A stretch of 64,000 bases of DNA. It comes from Brugia malayi. Lineage: Eukaryota > Nematoda > Chromadorea > Rhabditida > Onchocercidae. Under the pieces are notes generated by a model that was not told the DNA's origin, did not search any database, and saw only the letters and a program-made list of their open reading frames with translations. The DNA is taken from NCBI RefSeq assembly GCF_000002995.4, contig NW_025062475.1, positions 14,637,152 through 14,701,151 of the forward strand, in the 5' to 3' direction. Positions within the stretch are counted from its first letter, which is position 1. Every line of letters begins with the position of its first letter. Positions 10,206-23,000 of this stretch are shown in pieces. The translations under genes were made by a program, and so were the position numbers.

Positions 10206-13200
10206 TCACCGGCTTACCAAAGCATGCGATGTTTTAGTGGAAAACATTATCTGTCGTGTGCAAACATCACCAAATATGTGAGCCATACGAAGGAAATCAA
10301 ATTTCGTGTATAGCATACGAACATGAGCATAATTACAATCCACCTGATTAATCATTTCGTGATAAAATTTGGGTTGTGCAGGAGGTTGATAAAAAGTGAG
10401 TGATCCGATACCCTGAATTATAGAAAAAAGGAAGCATAAGAGATTTGAAAACTAATTAAAGCGACTTAACTTAGAAAACCACTTAATTTCAATAAAACGT
10501 CTGTGCCTAAAAATAACTACTGAAATAGAGGGATAACCGAAATAGGCATTTCCCATAGAGAAACTATTGGCATCTTAGTTATTTTCTCAGAATAAAAAGA
10601 AGAATCATAAAAGCTTTATAAATACCTTAATATTATAACGTCGATAGAAATGAAATCGTTCTGTTATAAGCATAAATTTCTTTTCCTTCTTATAGAATAA
10701 TGCCCGCGCTTTTGCTACCTGTAAATTATGGCTTTATTTTAGAAATTGTAGTTTTTCTACCAGAAAATCTCGGGGAAAGGATGTCGCTAATACTGTAGAT
10801 CAGAAATCATCATATCATTATTTCTCGAGCGAAGACAAAAGCAACTGAGAATATACCAAAGACAAATGGTAGTATCACAGTCATAAACTTTTTTCCCCGC
10901 TATTTGGTATTTATTACTTCTGGAGAAAAAGATAAGCAGAAAGTTTAATAGTAAAGACTGACCTTTCCCTCCTTTGCGTACTCATGAAGTTGGACGAAGC
11001 TTTCATTTTCATTCTTTAGATAGTTCCGAATTCTTACGAAGTCAAAATAAGATGGGATAAAAATAACTGTACCCAATTCACACTTCGGCAGAATCTTTTC
11101 CTGAAAAGTCATTTGTATTTATTTCGAAGGTAGCATCTTCTCTATGACGCCGTATATGTGCATGTACATATCATTTCGTTAAAAAAATGTTCTATAAAAA
11201 AATTCATTAATTTTCAAAAGTTCGCATTATCCTTATTGACTTGGATAAAAATACCTTGAAAAAATTAAATCGGATATCAGACTGATTCTCTGCTACGTCA
11301 ACATCGATTCGCTGCAACTCCTGGCAGTATGGAATCTCTATCTGAAATTGCCAAAATCTCCGATAACGGTATCAATTATTGCATAATAAAGAATTACTAG
11401 TTCGAGACTTTATGTTTATTCCATATTTGACCAAAACTATCATCATACCAGAAATTTCCTTCAATGAAAAAGTACTTTCTTATATCCTCATTGATCAAAC
11501 TGAATATCAAAGTCAGGGAAAGGCAAGTTATTATTAATTGTATATTGCGGAAGTTGATTAACTAATTTCACGTTCGCTTGAAAGTTTAAATATCCGTCAA
11601 GTTTATAGTTATTAACCCTGAAACTTTAATCTATTTTGTACAAAAAAGAGGAAAAAACAAACATTATTTAGCAATCCTTCACTTCGTGTCAGTAGCTTGA
11701 CAAATCCAGCAAAATTCTTACAATAAACAGCAAATAGTGCGTCACATTCCGCACGACGTTCTTCTGATATTAGCACTGTTTGCCTAATAATATAATTTAT
11801 TTCCTAATTTGATAAATCCCATTAGTTTATACACATATTGTTCAAAAGTTAAAAAAAAAAAAAAGAAAAAAAAGACCTGTAAAATTTGGAATATTGTTCA
11901 AGGCTCCAACGCCGAACTCGTGATATATCAACTGTGAGTTTCTTGGGTTGTATATGTAAACTACTCATAATATTTAACAAATGTTCCCAATTTTGCATTA
12001 GCAATATGTCAGCCTAAATTTCTTTAACTGTTTTTCTTTAAATAACATAAGTTTTGAGCAGGAAAAGTATAGAAATCTTCAATAACTAAATCTAGCATTT
12101 GATTCCGGTAGATTCTGATATTTATGAATATTATTCATCCCGACAATCACTTTTCACCACAAAAATACGTTGTAAAAGCAACGAAAAATTCATAAAAATG
12201 ACTGTTTTAAATCCCTTCAAAAAGAAAAACGAACCTACCTTATCAATGATTAACACTTCTATGGAAGCCAAAAAGTCCGTTTCACGTTCCTCACTACCTT
12301 CACCTACAATCATCCGTAAACCTAGTGGTGAAGCAATTAAAATATCCGATTCATCAAATGCTGTATAAAGTTTTAAACTTTTTTTGGCAATTGCAACACC
12401 AATCCGGAAGCAATCATCAATATTTCCGCTCATAAGTTCCCGGTAATCAACAGAAACCTGAAAAGTAATAAATAAAATTGCTGTATGAAAAAATGAAACG
12501 AAAACATACGGGCAATAAAAAAGAATACCTAATGGTAAATTTGATAAAACATCGATAAAACTTTTACTGATAAATTGATAAAAACATAAATGCGATTGAG
12601 ATAAATGAACAGTCTCATAAAATTGGCGGTGATTTTTTGAAACTTCGACCTTTCTTTTTTCTGATATTTTGAAACCCGTATCGCCATACTCCGTTCTGAA
12701 TCGCCGATAATTCGAAATAAACGGCTTATCTGAATCACCAAAAATTAGCAATCGAAAATTTTCAATAATTGGAAAGACATCCTTTTTCATTGGGCAAATA
12801 ATTAGCACTTTTGGTCGAGATAATCCTTGATCACGTGCATTTTCGATATCATCATCGGTTAGTGTTCCCTGAACATGAAATTTAAACTTGAAAAAAAAAT
12901 TTTCATTAGTCAATTAAAAATATTTTAATAAAACGTATAAAAATATGAGAAAACATATGATACAAATATAAAACGTGAATAAGTGATCATTCCTCTTTTC
13001 TTCCGCATCAAAACTTAGTCTCGAATCACATAGTAAAATTTTTGAAGTATATTAAATCGAAAAAAACCACATAGTATAATTTTCAAATCATACAGCAAAT
13101 GTTGGGAGCAAGTATATTAAATGAAAAAGATATACTATTACTCTGTATATGTTCGGTAAAATAAAGGAATATTATCTTATCTATCTGATGATACAGCAAC

Positions 13201-13959
13201 AAGATTTACTAATATTTAACTAATAATTAAGTAAAAATGATTTCATCAGAAAACAAAAAAAAATCACCTTTTCGCGACGTTCTTGCAAAAATTGCTTATT
13301 TTTTATTACGATATTTCGTGTTTGCGTAACATGATTGATAGCATGCAAACAATACAATGGCTAAATTATTTTCGCTTTATAGTTTAAAATTTTGATTCAA
13401 CTTTTAAGAGATGAAAAAGAGAAATTAAGCAGGAGATTTCTCCACAATTTACTTTGCATTATGTTCACTATATAATTATTGGAAATGATGAAAGAAACAG
13501 TAACTGTGCAATCGATTTTTAATCCTGCTGCACACAGATCGATGTATCTGCCGATAATGGAATATAATGATAGCTGTGCTTTGCTTAGTGGATTTCCATT
13601 AAAAATTTCAAAATTCTTCACTAATCTTGAATTTAGACCAAAATTTCTAATTTCTTCCTGTTTTAGAGTAGTATCATCGAGTTTAAAATAACGCTGTTGG
13701 AATAAACCTATCCCAAGATCTTCCTGAAAAAAGGGTATTACATACAATAATTCACAGATTTTGATTAAAGTGCATTTAACAAAATAAATTATATGCAAAT
13801 ACCAACCAGAACAATACGCTTCGATTCATTGGTTGATGCTAATAATCCATCCGCAACAACTGGATCTAAAGTTTGCTCGAAATGTTGATGGAAGTAATTT
13901 GTGGTAGTATTCTCACCATCTCCAAATGCTTCCCCAAATTTTCGTTTCCCTTTGATCAT
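10206..13959 (-). CDS. UTP25: UTP25 (DEF), small-subunit processome component
   Basis: Eleven minus-strand exons: 13959-13807, 13723-13505, 13360-13268, 12868-12650, 12457-12239, 12013-11877, 11783-11663, 11341-11255, 11100-10963, 10718-10626 and 10412-10206 (TGA), about 561 residues. Diagnostic segments are YCLHAINHV, GLSRPKVLIICP, GNIDDCFRIGVAIAKKSLKL, SDILIASPLGLR, ADILLMQNWEHLL, VDISRVRRWSL and FIPSYFDFVRIRNYL. UTP25 has a DEAD-box helicase-like fold without working helicase motifs and acts in the nucleolar U3 processome that cuts pre-18S rRNA. The end of exon 4 is the least certain splice: an AAG|GTCGAA donor keeps frame and removes a stretch not expected in the family. The N-terminus may begin further upstream, since the frame is open to an acceptor near 14018. 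Confidence 0.9.
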
Positions 13960-14481
13960 GCCTTCTTTCAGTGCGACTTCAAACTTATAAAATTCATCGA
14001 ATATTATGAAAAAGACTGAAATCCGAAGTACTATCGACAAAAGAGAAATAGCAACGATTTCCCCAACAAAAGTAACAAACTTATCTTTTAGTCGTAGGAT
14101 TAGTAGAAAGATGTTCAATATGGTCAGATAGTGAAAATGGGAGAGGATAAATAGAAAAACAAAAATTCGAGGAAATATTTTTTCTTCAAAAAATGAAATA
14201 TAATTCAATATAACATAGATCTATAAAAGGAATGATAATCAGGGTACATTCGTAAGGGCAAAATTATACTTCCTTCCAAATAACATTTTTACATATTTCC
14301 AAGTATACAGTAGTGGAGGAATACATTGTTGCAGACAAAAAATTCCACCGAAGTGGTAAATATATTTTATTGGAGACAATGAAATCTTGAAAGCCAAACA
14401 AATGGCAGTTACAAATATCATAAAATAATAAAACACAATCGTAGTTTACATGAAGAAAATTCTGTTAAAGAAGATACAGGC
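13960..14481. other. Spacer between UTP25 and elongin B
   Basis: Both neighbours are on the minus strand. Some minus-strand open sequence continues upstream of the chosen UTP25 start and might hold its true 5' exon. Nothing else is recognisable. Confidence 0.4.
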
Positions 14482-15577
14482 TCACTGTTCATTTGTAGCG
14501 GCTTGTTCAGGCCTCATTGCATCTGGTACAGGTGGTGGAATTGATAGAGGTTCAATGATAACGTCCTCTTCTTCTGAAATTGCAAACAAGATTAGTAAAA
14601 TCACTAAATAAGACAGAAAAAGATATGTCATTCATCGAAGTGTTCCATTTATCGATGAAAATATCTGTGAAGACACCGTGAGTTATCTCCTACTTCTAGC
14701 AGGAAGCAAACCTCAACATCACCACAATTCTGAATGGTTATACGAAAACACACACAAAAAAAAAGGATTTGATTCAGTTAGTTAAAATTGATCTAGCCTT
14801 TTCCTAGTTTTTAAAATGAAACACCTTATTTTATCGCCTTATCAACAAATGAATTGACAAAACTTCTAACAATCTAGATACTCCTGTAACTAAATTTTTT
14901 TTTTAAAGCACTAAAAGTCTACTAAATTCGCTGCTTATTTGAAAAGGAAAAACTTTTTCGAAAGCACTTATATGATTATGAAAATTAAATATATATATAT
15001 ATATATGAAACTGAAAATCTCTTTTATGAATTATTCTACCCTTACCGTTAGCAACAACAAGTGCTAGCGGTGCCGGTGCTTGAGCACGAGAATTCTGAGG
15101 GGTATAACCACACTCCGAAAGAGTTTGACGGTCCTCAATTGTATGCCAGAAACCATCCTCGGTTTGCTTCTTCAAAATCTGCTTATTGATTGGCACCTAA
15201 AAATATAATTAATGAGTAAAAATTAAGTAAAACCTTTTATTAATTTTGTTAAAATATTAAATCTCTTTTATTAAAATCCCCAGTTATAATATATTCTGAA
15301 ATCAAGTAAAACAAAACCGAAATAAATCAGCTCACCTTTAGAATACCTTCAATTATTTTCTTAAGTTCCAAAACTGTCGCATTTTCTTTTACATCACAAA
15401 AAATATGCGTTTTACGACGCAATATTTCAAAAAAGAGTTCCTGGAAATTCTATGTGATAAAATATGCCGAAAGAGATCTTTTATACAATCAACTTTCATT
15501 AAAAAGAGTATTAAGAGATAATTTGATATATTAACAAAACTTACATGTTTAAAAATTTAATACTAAGAAGTCACATA

Positions 15578-15619
<42 letters not shown>

Positions 15620-15750
15620 TTAAAATAAGTTGAGGATGTGTGGCAAATAAACATATTCAGTCAAAAATTATCATAGCATTGTCAGAGAATTTGTCAAAAA
15701 AAAAAAAAAAAGAAAAAACATGACAACGAAAGAAAGAAAAAACGAACCAT
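14482..15750 (-). CDS. ELOB: Elongin B (TCEB2), ubiquitin-like subunit
   Basis: Exons 15440-15336, 15196-15046 and 14573-14482 (TGA) are secure. They give a ubiquitin-like fold with [20 protein letters not shown] and KKIIEGILK, then [10 protein letters not shown] and [11 protein letters not shown], then the acidic linker [10 protein letters not shown] and the tail PEQAATNEQ. Elongin B pairs with elongin C in CUL2/CUL5 ubiquitin ligases and in the elongin transcription factor. The first methionine appears to be a separate one-codon exon at 15750-15748, where ATG is followed directly by GTTCGT; this keeps phase and gives 116 residues, close to the family norm. The first exon is inferred, since only a short codon supports it. 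Confidence 0.88.
15572..15617. repeat. (AC)n microsatellite
   Basis: CACACA run of about 46 bp with two interruptions near its left end, inside the first intron of elongin B. Confidence 0.9.
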
Positions 15751-17332
15751 TTTACTAGTATCCACAGATGTGGATATTTGGTCAGACATTGAGCATTACT
15801 CAATAAGTCATACAAACGAAGTGAATGAATGAATGCTGCAAATAGAAATTATGTAAAAATTGAAATATATAAACTTCGAACACGATTAAATGAAGCGATC
15901 AGACAATAAAAATACTGTCAGTCTTTACAGATGCATAAGCTAACAAAATTTTTTAAACCAAAGATTCCAAAATTGAAGAAAAAAGGAATTAACTATCAAA
16001 CAATCAGCGTTTTAGAAAGCAGTTAACATGAAACACTAAAAATAATTTGAATCAGATGAGAACTATCCTATTAAGAATTTTTGAATTTTTTAACCAAATC
16101 ATTACAAGCTCCGATTATTAAAAAAGAAAAAACCAGATCATTAAAAGCAAGAAACATCAAACATAACTATGCACTGCTCACTCCTAAAAAATTCACAATC
16201 CCTTTTTTTGCGCATGACTGTTCAGTTTGATCATGTCAATTTGCTGGCCAATCCTTTTAACATAGTAAGAAATTCATCCAAAAGATAATTTTCATATCTT
16301 TGATGAGTAAAAAGGCAGAGAAAAATCAAATCAGAAAATCAAAATAACACATTTTAATAACAGAAATTCACTGTCCACGTAATATAAATGACTTCATTTA
16401 AAAAACTAATTAACAAACCTTTAATTCCTATTTCTATAATCTAATATTGCAAGTTCAACCTCGTTAATGATTTCCAAGAAAAGACTTTTCAATTGTTATG
16501 TAAAAAAAAAAAACACTTTTATGAGTTGGATCTCTCTCTGACACTATATATTTAAATCCTGAGATAAGGGTAATCGATGAAAGCGGAAATTTTACAAATA
16601 AAATGAGGAAAATAACTAATTTGCAGCATACCGAAAATATACGATAAACTTCTGAAGCTCAAGAACAGTTCGTCAAATTTTATTAAATCAAAATTAGTTG
16701 CATTTTACATTTTACATACAGACAAGACATGGAGAAACAGTAAATATATATGAAGTTTCGAATTTGAAAATAACAACAAAAAATGCTGAGACCAGCAGTT
16801 AACCTCGTAAAAACTTTTACAAGCATCACGAAAAAAAAAGTAATATCGTCATCATAAAGGATATTTCTCACTTGCTTTGTTGAGATCAAAGCTAATTTTA
16901 GCTAACCATTCTATATGAATAGCGTGCTGATAATATATAAAGACGAAAGCATCTATCTATATTTGTAAGATACAATATCCAAATTAGAGTATAACAGGTG
17001 AAATCTCTTCCTCCTTTATGACGATATTATTTTCAATATAACGTAAATGGCTTCAAATTATTGATGTTACATACTTGAAAATAATTTCATTTATATGGAT
17101 GAGAATCTTTACTACCTATGCAATATAAAAACGAATAATACAGTGGTCAAGTGAGCACAAGAATACATTTTAAACACCCAGAGTGTTGACGAAATTTAGA
17201 AGAGAAAATATTTATAAATCTTTACACAACATTTATTAAATTATTGTCGATGACGCCATACATGAGCATGCAGAAAACTGATGACGAAAATGAATGTAAT
17301 ATATTAGTAGCGCACCTAAAGGCAACTTATAC
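15751..17332. other. Spacer between elongin B and DENR, no gene seen
   Basis: About 1.6 kb of AT-rich DNA with A-runs. The open frames are short and have unlikely composition. It must contain the elongin B promoter and the DENR 3' end; I see no defined motif. Confidence 0.45.
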
Positions 17333-18898
17333 TTAACGTTTTTGATCACCAAGATCTTCAATTAAATTCGAATCAATATATGGCCATTTTGTTCCTATTA
17401 TCTCCAGTATTTCATCCTTTACATCACCCTGCACCACTATTTCATCAGCTGCTGTTACTGATGAACCACATGCAAAACGTCCAGCAAATAATTTAGCGGT
17501 AGCTTTCAAATCCACATCTACAAATAAATTAATAAACTCAAGAAAATCTAATTACTTAATTTGAAGATGAAATTTCCATTACAACTAAACTAACAATTTG
17601 TACAGTATAGAAGTTAATATGGGAGAATTACAGCATTTAAATTTAAAGCTGTAAGCAAAATCGATTACATGTTAGATTTGAAATGAGCAAACAGAAAATC
17701 CAACTATCTACATCAGTTGAAGATGTAGTTCCAAATGTTCCGCAATAAAATGCGAGCAACAAAGAATAAAATGTCAACGTGTACCGAAATACCTTGCGAT
17801 CTTTCTTTCACGTTAGTTTTTCTTGAAGAAATTTTTACTTTTTAAATGTAATTTTCTCTCAGGTACAATCAGGTAAAATTGCTTCTGTAATCCTGACTGT
17901 ATCTGTACCTATAGAATTATAAGTTAGAATCAAACTTAATGGGATGAGAAAGAAAAAAAAAAAAACAAAAACAAAGTTACCAAATGAAGCTAGTCCTTTA
18001 ATTACTGTAACAAATTTGTTTTTTCCACGAGCTACTCGTTGTAATGTAACTTTTGTTATCACATTCTTTTTTACTGCTGCATTTTTTTCGCTTACAATTT
18101 TGGAACCCTGAAAAAACCCAATTTTAAATACCAAACCGTAACATTTTTCCGGATCAAAGTACTACAGTGCAAATGCAATTTTTGTAAACATTTAAATTAT
18201 TATCATAACAGTTAATTAATCCTACAATGTTCCAGATCAACGAAATATACCAATAAAAATAAGAGAATAGGTAGCAATAACAAGGATATGTCATGCAACT
18301 GCTAATCTTATCTAATCAAACAAGTCATCTCATCATTACTTTAATTCATTCACTAAATACCCACTGTCCCCTGCACATCCACTTACTTTGTAGACAGATA
18401 ATAATATGAGTTAGAATATTCGCTGGATTTCCTGTTTTTCTCCTTTCAAGCAACCAAAAAAATTCCCAAACTTGTATCACAAATGAAATCGCAAATAGGA
18501 TGAAATTCACCTTGCCACCTCGTTTTTGATGTTTTTTTTCGGCATCTGTTGACTCTTTCCGATCTGCCACATTCAATTTCTCGAACTCGGATGGTAAGTT
18601 AGCTTCTAGCCAACTTAAACATTTATCAGTCATTCCACTGTATTCGCAATATTCAAGCGGCATACTGCATACTAAAAAAGAAAAAAAAAATAACAAATAA
18701 CAATTTGCAGTTCAAGAAAAAAAAATTTAGAACTTTTTCTTCACGAAAATGAAACTGAAAACCTCAATTCCTGAATGACACTGAATCTAAAGTTTTCATT
18801 AGCATCATTAGAAGAAACAAACAACCTCCACAGTACTGCACGGTGAGCGGATATTTCACCCGTACTGTATCCGTTGCTTCTCCTTCATCATCTGCCAT
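17333..18898 (-). CDS. DENR: DENR, density-regulated translation factor
   Basis: Four exons: 18898-18826, 18671-18511, 18107-17981 and 17517-17333 (TAA), about 181 residues. The N-terminal part has the Cys-rich element [16 protein letters not shown] followed by [14 protein letters not shown]. The C-terminal part is an SUI1/eIF1 domain: [20 protein letters not shown], then [14 protein letters not shown], then EIVVQGDV and the acidic end [13 protein letters not shown] works with MCT-1 to remove deacylated tRNA from post-termination 40S subunits and to help reinitiation after short upstream frames. An additional open stretch near 17,880 with splice-like ends was left out because skipping it gives the correct SUI1 sequence. 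Confidence 0.93.
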
Positions 18899-20055
18899 TC
18901 CAATAAAGTTCAAAAATTAAATCAAAATGCAAATTGCAGCAATCCTACAAATACAAACTCATAAAAACCTCGTAACAAATATAAACAAAATTCGCACTCT
19001 TGCCACCTCCGTTAAGAATAACTGTAATTGTTGTGCCTTATTTTATAAAATTTGGGAAGGCTTAACATCTGCAGGCTAAATGAAACGTAACATCACAAAA
19101 TGTATGCATGTCATACTGAATCGAACTTCCTTCAATGAATATGTCTAGTCGATAATGTTAATCTTTATGCTGTTATTAATTATGGGTACGTCATCATAAT
19201 ATAAGTACAGTATAGGCTTCATAGAGTAAAACCATATGCCTCCTTAAGCTTTTCGATGGAAAATTCCAAAAAATCAAACAAATGCTTTTTCCAAACATTA
19301 TATTTCCAGCATAAAAGAAAAGCTACAAAAAGCCTTCATATATCACTTGGAAAGAAAGTGCAATAATCAAGTGTTACAACCTAACAAACAAAATTAACAT
19401 CATTTATAACGAATACAGCAAACATATGTTACATTCCCTACAAAAAGTTATTGAAGAACCTAAATTTATCTAAACATTAAGAAACCCTAATGGAAGTAAA
19501 ATCACGGTTACCTTACAGAGATCGATGATCAAGTTAAGGAAATACTAAACAACAAATAGTCCAGAATTCTTTCTTTTTTTCAAAGCTATTATCACAGCAT
19601 AAAAATATGCGAAATTTAAAGAAGATGCAAAATACCAGTTTTACACCAAATTGAATTCTGCCACATAATTAGTATACCTGCATTTTGATATATATATAGA
19701 AGGAGACTTCAGTCATGTAATGATAGAATTATAATACACTTAAGAAATTTGTAGAAGTAAAAACAGTAAGGGTGTGCAAACGTGATGCCAAACGATAGTT
19801 AATATAATTAGATCATTATCGAATATTTAAAATGGAAAGTACATTAATAAACGCATCCTTTGCATTTTTCTGACTAAATGGGCATTACATATATTTATTT
19901 CACGCTAAACCCTATAATTAACTTTTATGAAAAATGAAAAGATTAAAAGCATACGAATAAATGAACTGAGATGAAAGACAACTCTTCAAAAGAAAATACA
20001 TGGTCCATGAAAAATATACCACGAAGTAAAGTAAAATGAATTTTATACTGTAAAA
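18899..20055. other. Spacer between DENR and the GalNAc-transferase, no gene seen
   Basis: AT-rich DNA of about 1.15 kb. No exon or RNA gene was recognised. It should contain the DENR promoter and the 3' UTR of the GalNAc-transferase. Confidence 0.45.
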
Positions 20056-23000
20056 TTACAAATCGACCTTTAGAATTTCCCATTTTTGTGTATCTAAATC
20101 GCTTATACAACTGCATGCAATGATATTATCATTATTCTTCAGTCCTGTAACATCCAAACACAAATCCATATTCTCATTTCGCAATTTTCCATCCTAAAAA
20201 TTTTGAATTATTCTTGTCTAAAAGACAAATAAAACTAAGATATATGTATCTCACATTATATTAAAACAGGTTTTAAGTTGCGAAAATTCAATTATAAACA
20301 AAAAAATCACCTTCAAAATCCATTTGTCTTCTTTCTCGTTTTCTCCACAATGCACTAATTGAACAGTTGTCTTATTAGTTCCTACAGTATCCCGATCAAT
20401 TTTTGCGCAAGTTAACTCACGTCTCAGTATTCCATCATTTGTCAAAGAAAATATCTAAATGCAAAAAACACATTAGTGCTACGTTAAATTCCTGGAGCAG
20501 TGATGGAAAAAAAAAATTACCTTAGATAGTATTTCTGATTTATATATTTTCTTGCAAGTCTCATTCCTAAGATCATTTGAAAATTACTAAGACAGCAGGA
20601 TGTTACTCTGATGAAACTATAAACATGGACTATTTCAGGTATGGTAAGCAACATTCATACTGCGTAATTATTCTACAATCTTTGATTATTTAACTAATTC
20701 TTGTTCAGAACATTTCAATCAAGAACAATAACTCGTTGTGGATTATATTCAAACTCAAAACATACTTGAGTTTGGCTTTTACCATTCTGACATGAAAAGA
20801 CACAAAGAGGTATAACTTCATCTTCATTACGTTGTAGTGTATCCAAACAAAGTCCACTTGATGGATTTCGCAGCTAAAATTGAAGATATATTAATTCCTG
20901 TCATATAATGTGATAACCCAAAGTGCTCTTAACGACAATTTTTCACGCTAAGCACTGAATATCAAATCCAGTGGCAAGACCGAAGCCGTTTGTTCAATAT
21001 CTATTGTAATAGTATAAAGTATCAACTTAAGTTCATTTATACTTTAAAAAATTAATTTACCGCGCCAAATGCTGCAACATTTTCATCTAAAACAAATTTA
21101 TTTTTTGCAACGTTTTGCAAATACCACTTAAATGATTTGCATCTCAATTTTTGGCGCAAAGCTCTTCTTTCCGAGAGATCACCAACATCTTTTCCCTGTA
21201 AAACAAAATCATCTCACATATGTGCCCATGTGTTAAGTAGAAAATGACATATTTTTACTAAAGTTAATCAATTTTTCAAAAATTTACTAAATGGCTGCGG
21301 AATCCCTTTTCCAATTTGCATTATCTAATCTTTTCACTCTATTTGCTACCACTAATATTCATGCTATCTAATTCTAAAGCATACCTTTCAAGCTAACAGA
21401 AAATAAAGACCAAATAAAATCAAAAACTCATCCAAAAAAAATTCAACTTGCGACTACTCAAAATTATGACATCATTCCATAAACAAATTGTACCTTCAAA
21501 TCTAATCGATGGATATAATAAAATTTTTTGTAATCGTCCATCCACACTTCTGCAAGTCTTTTTGAATTAGTACCATGCACATCTTTATTGTCACCAGGCC
21601 CAATCATATTATAAGGATGACCATCTCGAAATATATGGCCAACATGTGAGCAAGGAATAAATTCAATACTTCCACCACACATCCACACCTAAGACAATCA
21701 ATAAGTAATCTGATGGACAAATTGATGGAAACCTAAAATAGTACAGTATTATTAATTTATCCACTAATGCTTGTCTTTTCGATGTTGCACTATTACAATA
21801 TGATTTTTAAAAAATGACATTTTTAAAAAAGAACCCTAAATGACATTTCAAGATTTTCTCCACCCCATATATCCATTTTAGGATCATATCCACCAACTTC
21901 GAAGAAATATGACCTATCTACTGCTAAAAGACCACCTGCCATCGTTGGAGACCTGAAAATGTCGAATAAGATTTGTTTACAAAACCATTCTGCACTCTTT
22001 TGAAAAGTTATCACAATGAAAACATTAAAAATGAAGCCATTGGCAACAAAACCAAGAAGCATAAGAAATCTTGCTGATGTACAATGTGAAAAAATTTTAC
22101 ATTAAAAAATTGGAATTTTGAAAAGCCTGGCCAACCTGATTGGTTCCGTGGGATCTGCATCGAAATATTCCTTCGGCATAGGATCCCACAAAAAATGAAG
22201 GCTCCACGAAAACCCACCAACATTCGTAGGGCGGTCATTAGCCGAATAAGTTAATGTTTCTGCTGATATATGATTAATTATAGGACAAAGAACAGCTGAC
22301 CGTTTATCTTTGATACGTGCCAACAGTGGCTCTAACCTATAAGAAGTAGAGAACTGAATCTCGTAAAATATAAATTTCTTTTTATAGGTAACAATTATCT
22401 TGAATAAGAATTGGAAGGAGTCTAACTTTTTAAGGCAGAATGCAATTGCTCATTTATTCAAAGTGATAAATATCTTGAGCCGTTACAAAACGTTCTTTAT
22501 GAACAAAAAAAAAAATTTTCAAGACAAGTGTATTTGGATGACTAGATTTAGTAAACCTAGAAAAAAAATGAATTGCAAAACAAATGCTACACAGCATGTT
22601 ACTGCTTTTTATTATAATTGTTATTATAAAATTATATAAAATTTAATCAAATGAATATAATAAAAGAACTTACCATCCTTCTCCTACTTCACAGTGAGAA
22701 TCAAGAAATACTAATACATCACCAACTGCTTCTTTTGCACCTAGTAATTTCGCTCGTATCAAACCTTGCCGTTCTAGCGCTCGTACCAAACGTACTTTGT
22801 TACCAAACCGTTTAATGTATTCTTCTAGCTTTTCCTTTAACTCATCTAAAAGTACAGTCAAATTGCTGCTGCTGCTGCTGCTTACAGAATTTTATATCAG
22901 TGCTAAATAATATAGATTTGAAGTGGATGAAATCCCATTCAAAAGTATAAAAGGTTATCAAGAAATTCACGTCCTTCAAATTTTATGTAAGATCCCATAT

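Noticed and set aside
12099..12368. 89-codon plus-strand open frame
   Set aside because: Antisense of UTP25 exon 5; no independent support.
17859..17911. Extra exon-like stretch within DENR
   Set aside because: It has an acceptor-like start but would add a stop and break the conserved SUI1 sequence; skipping it gives the expected protein.
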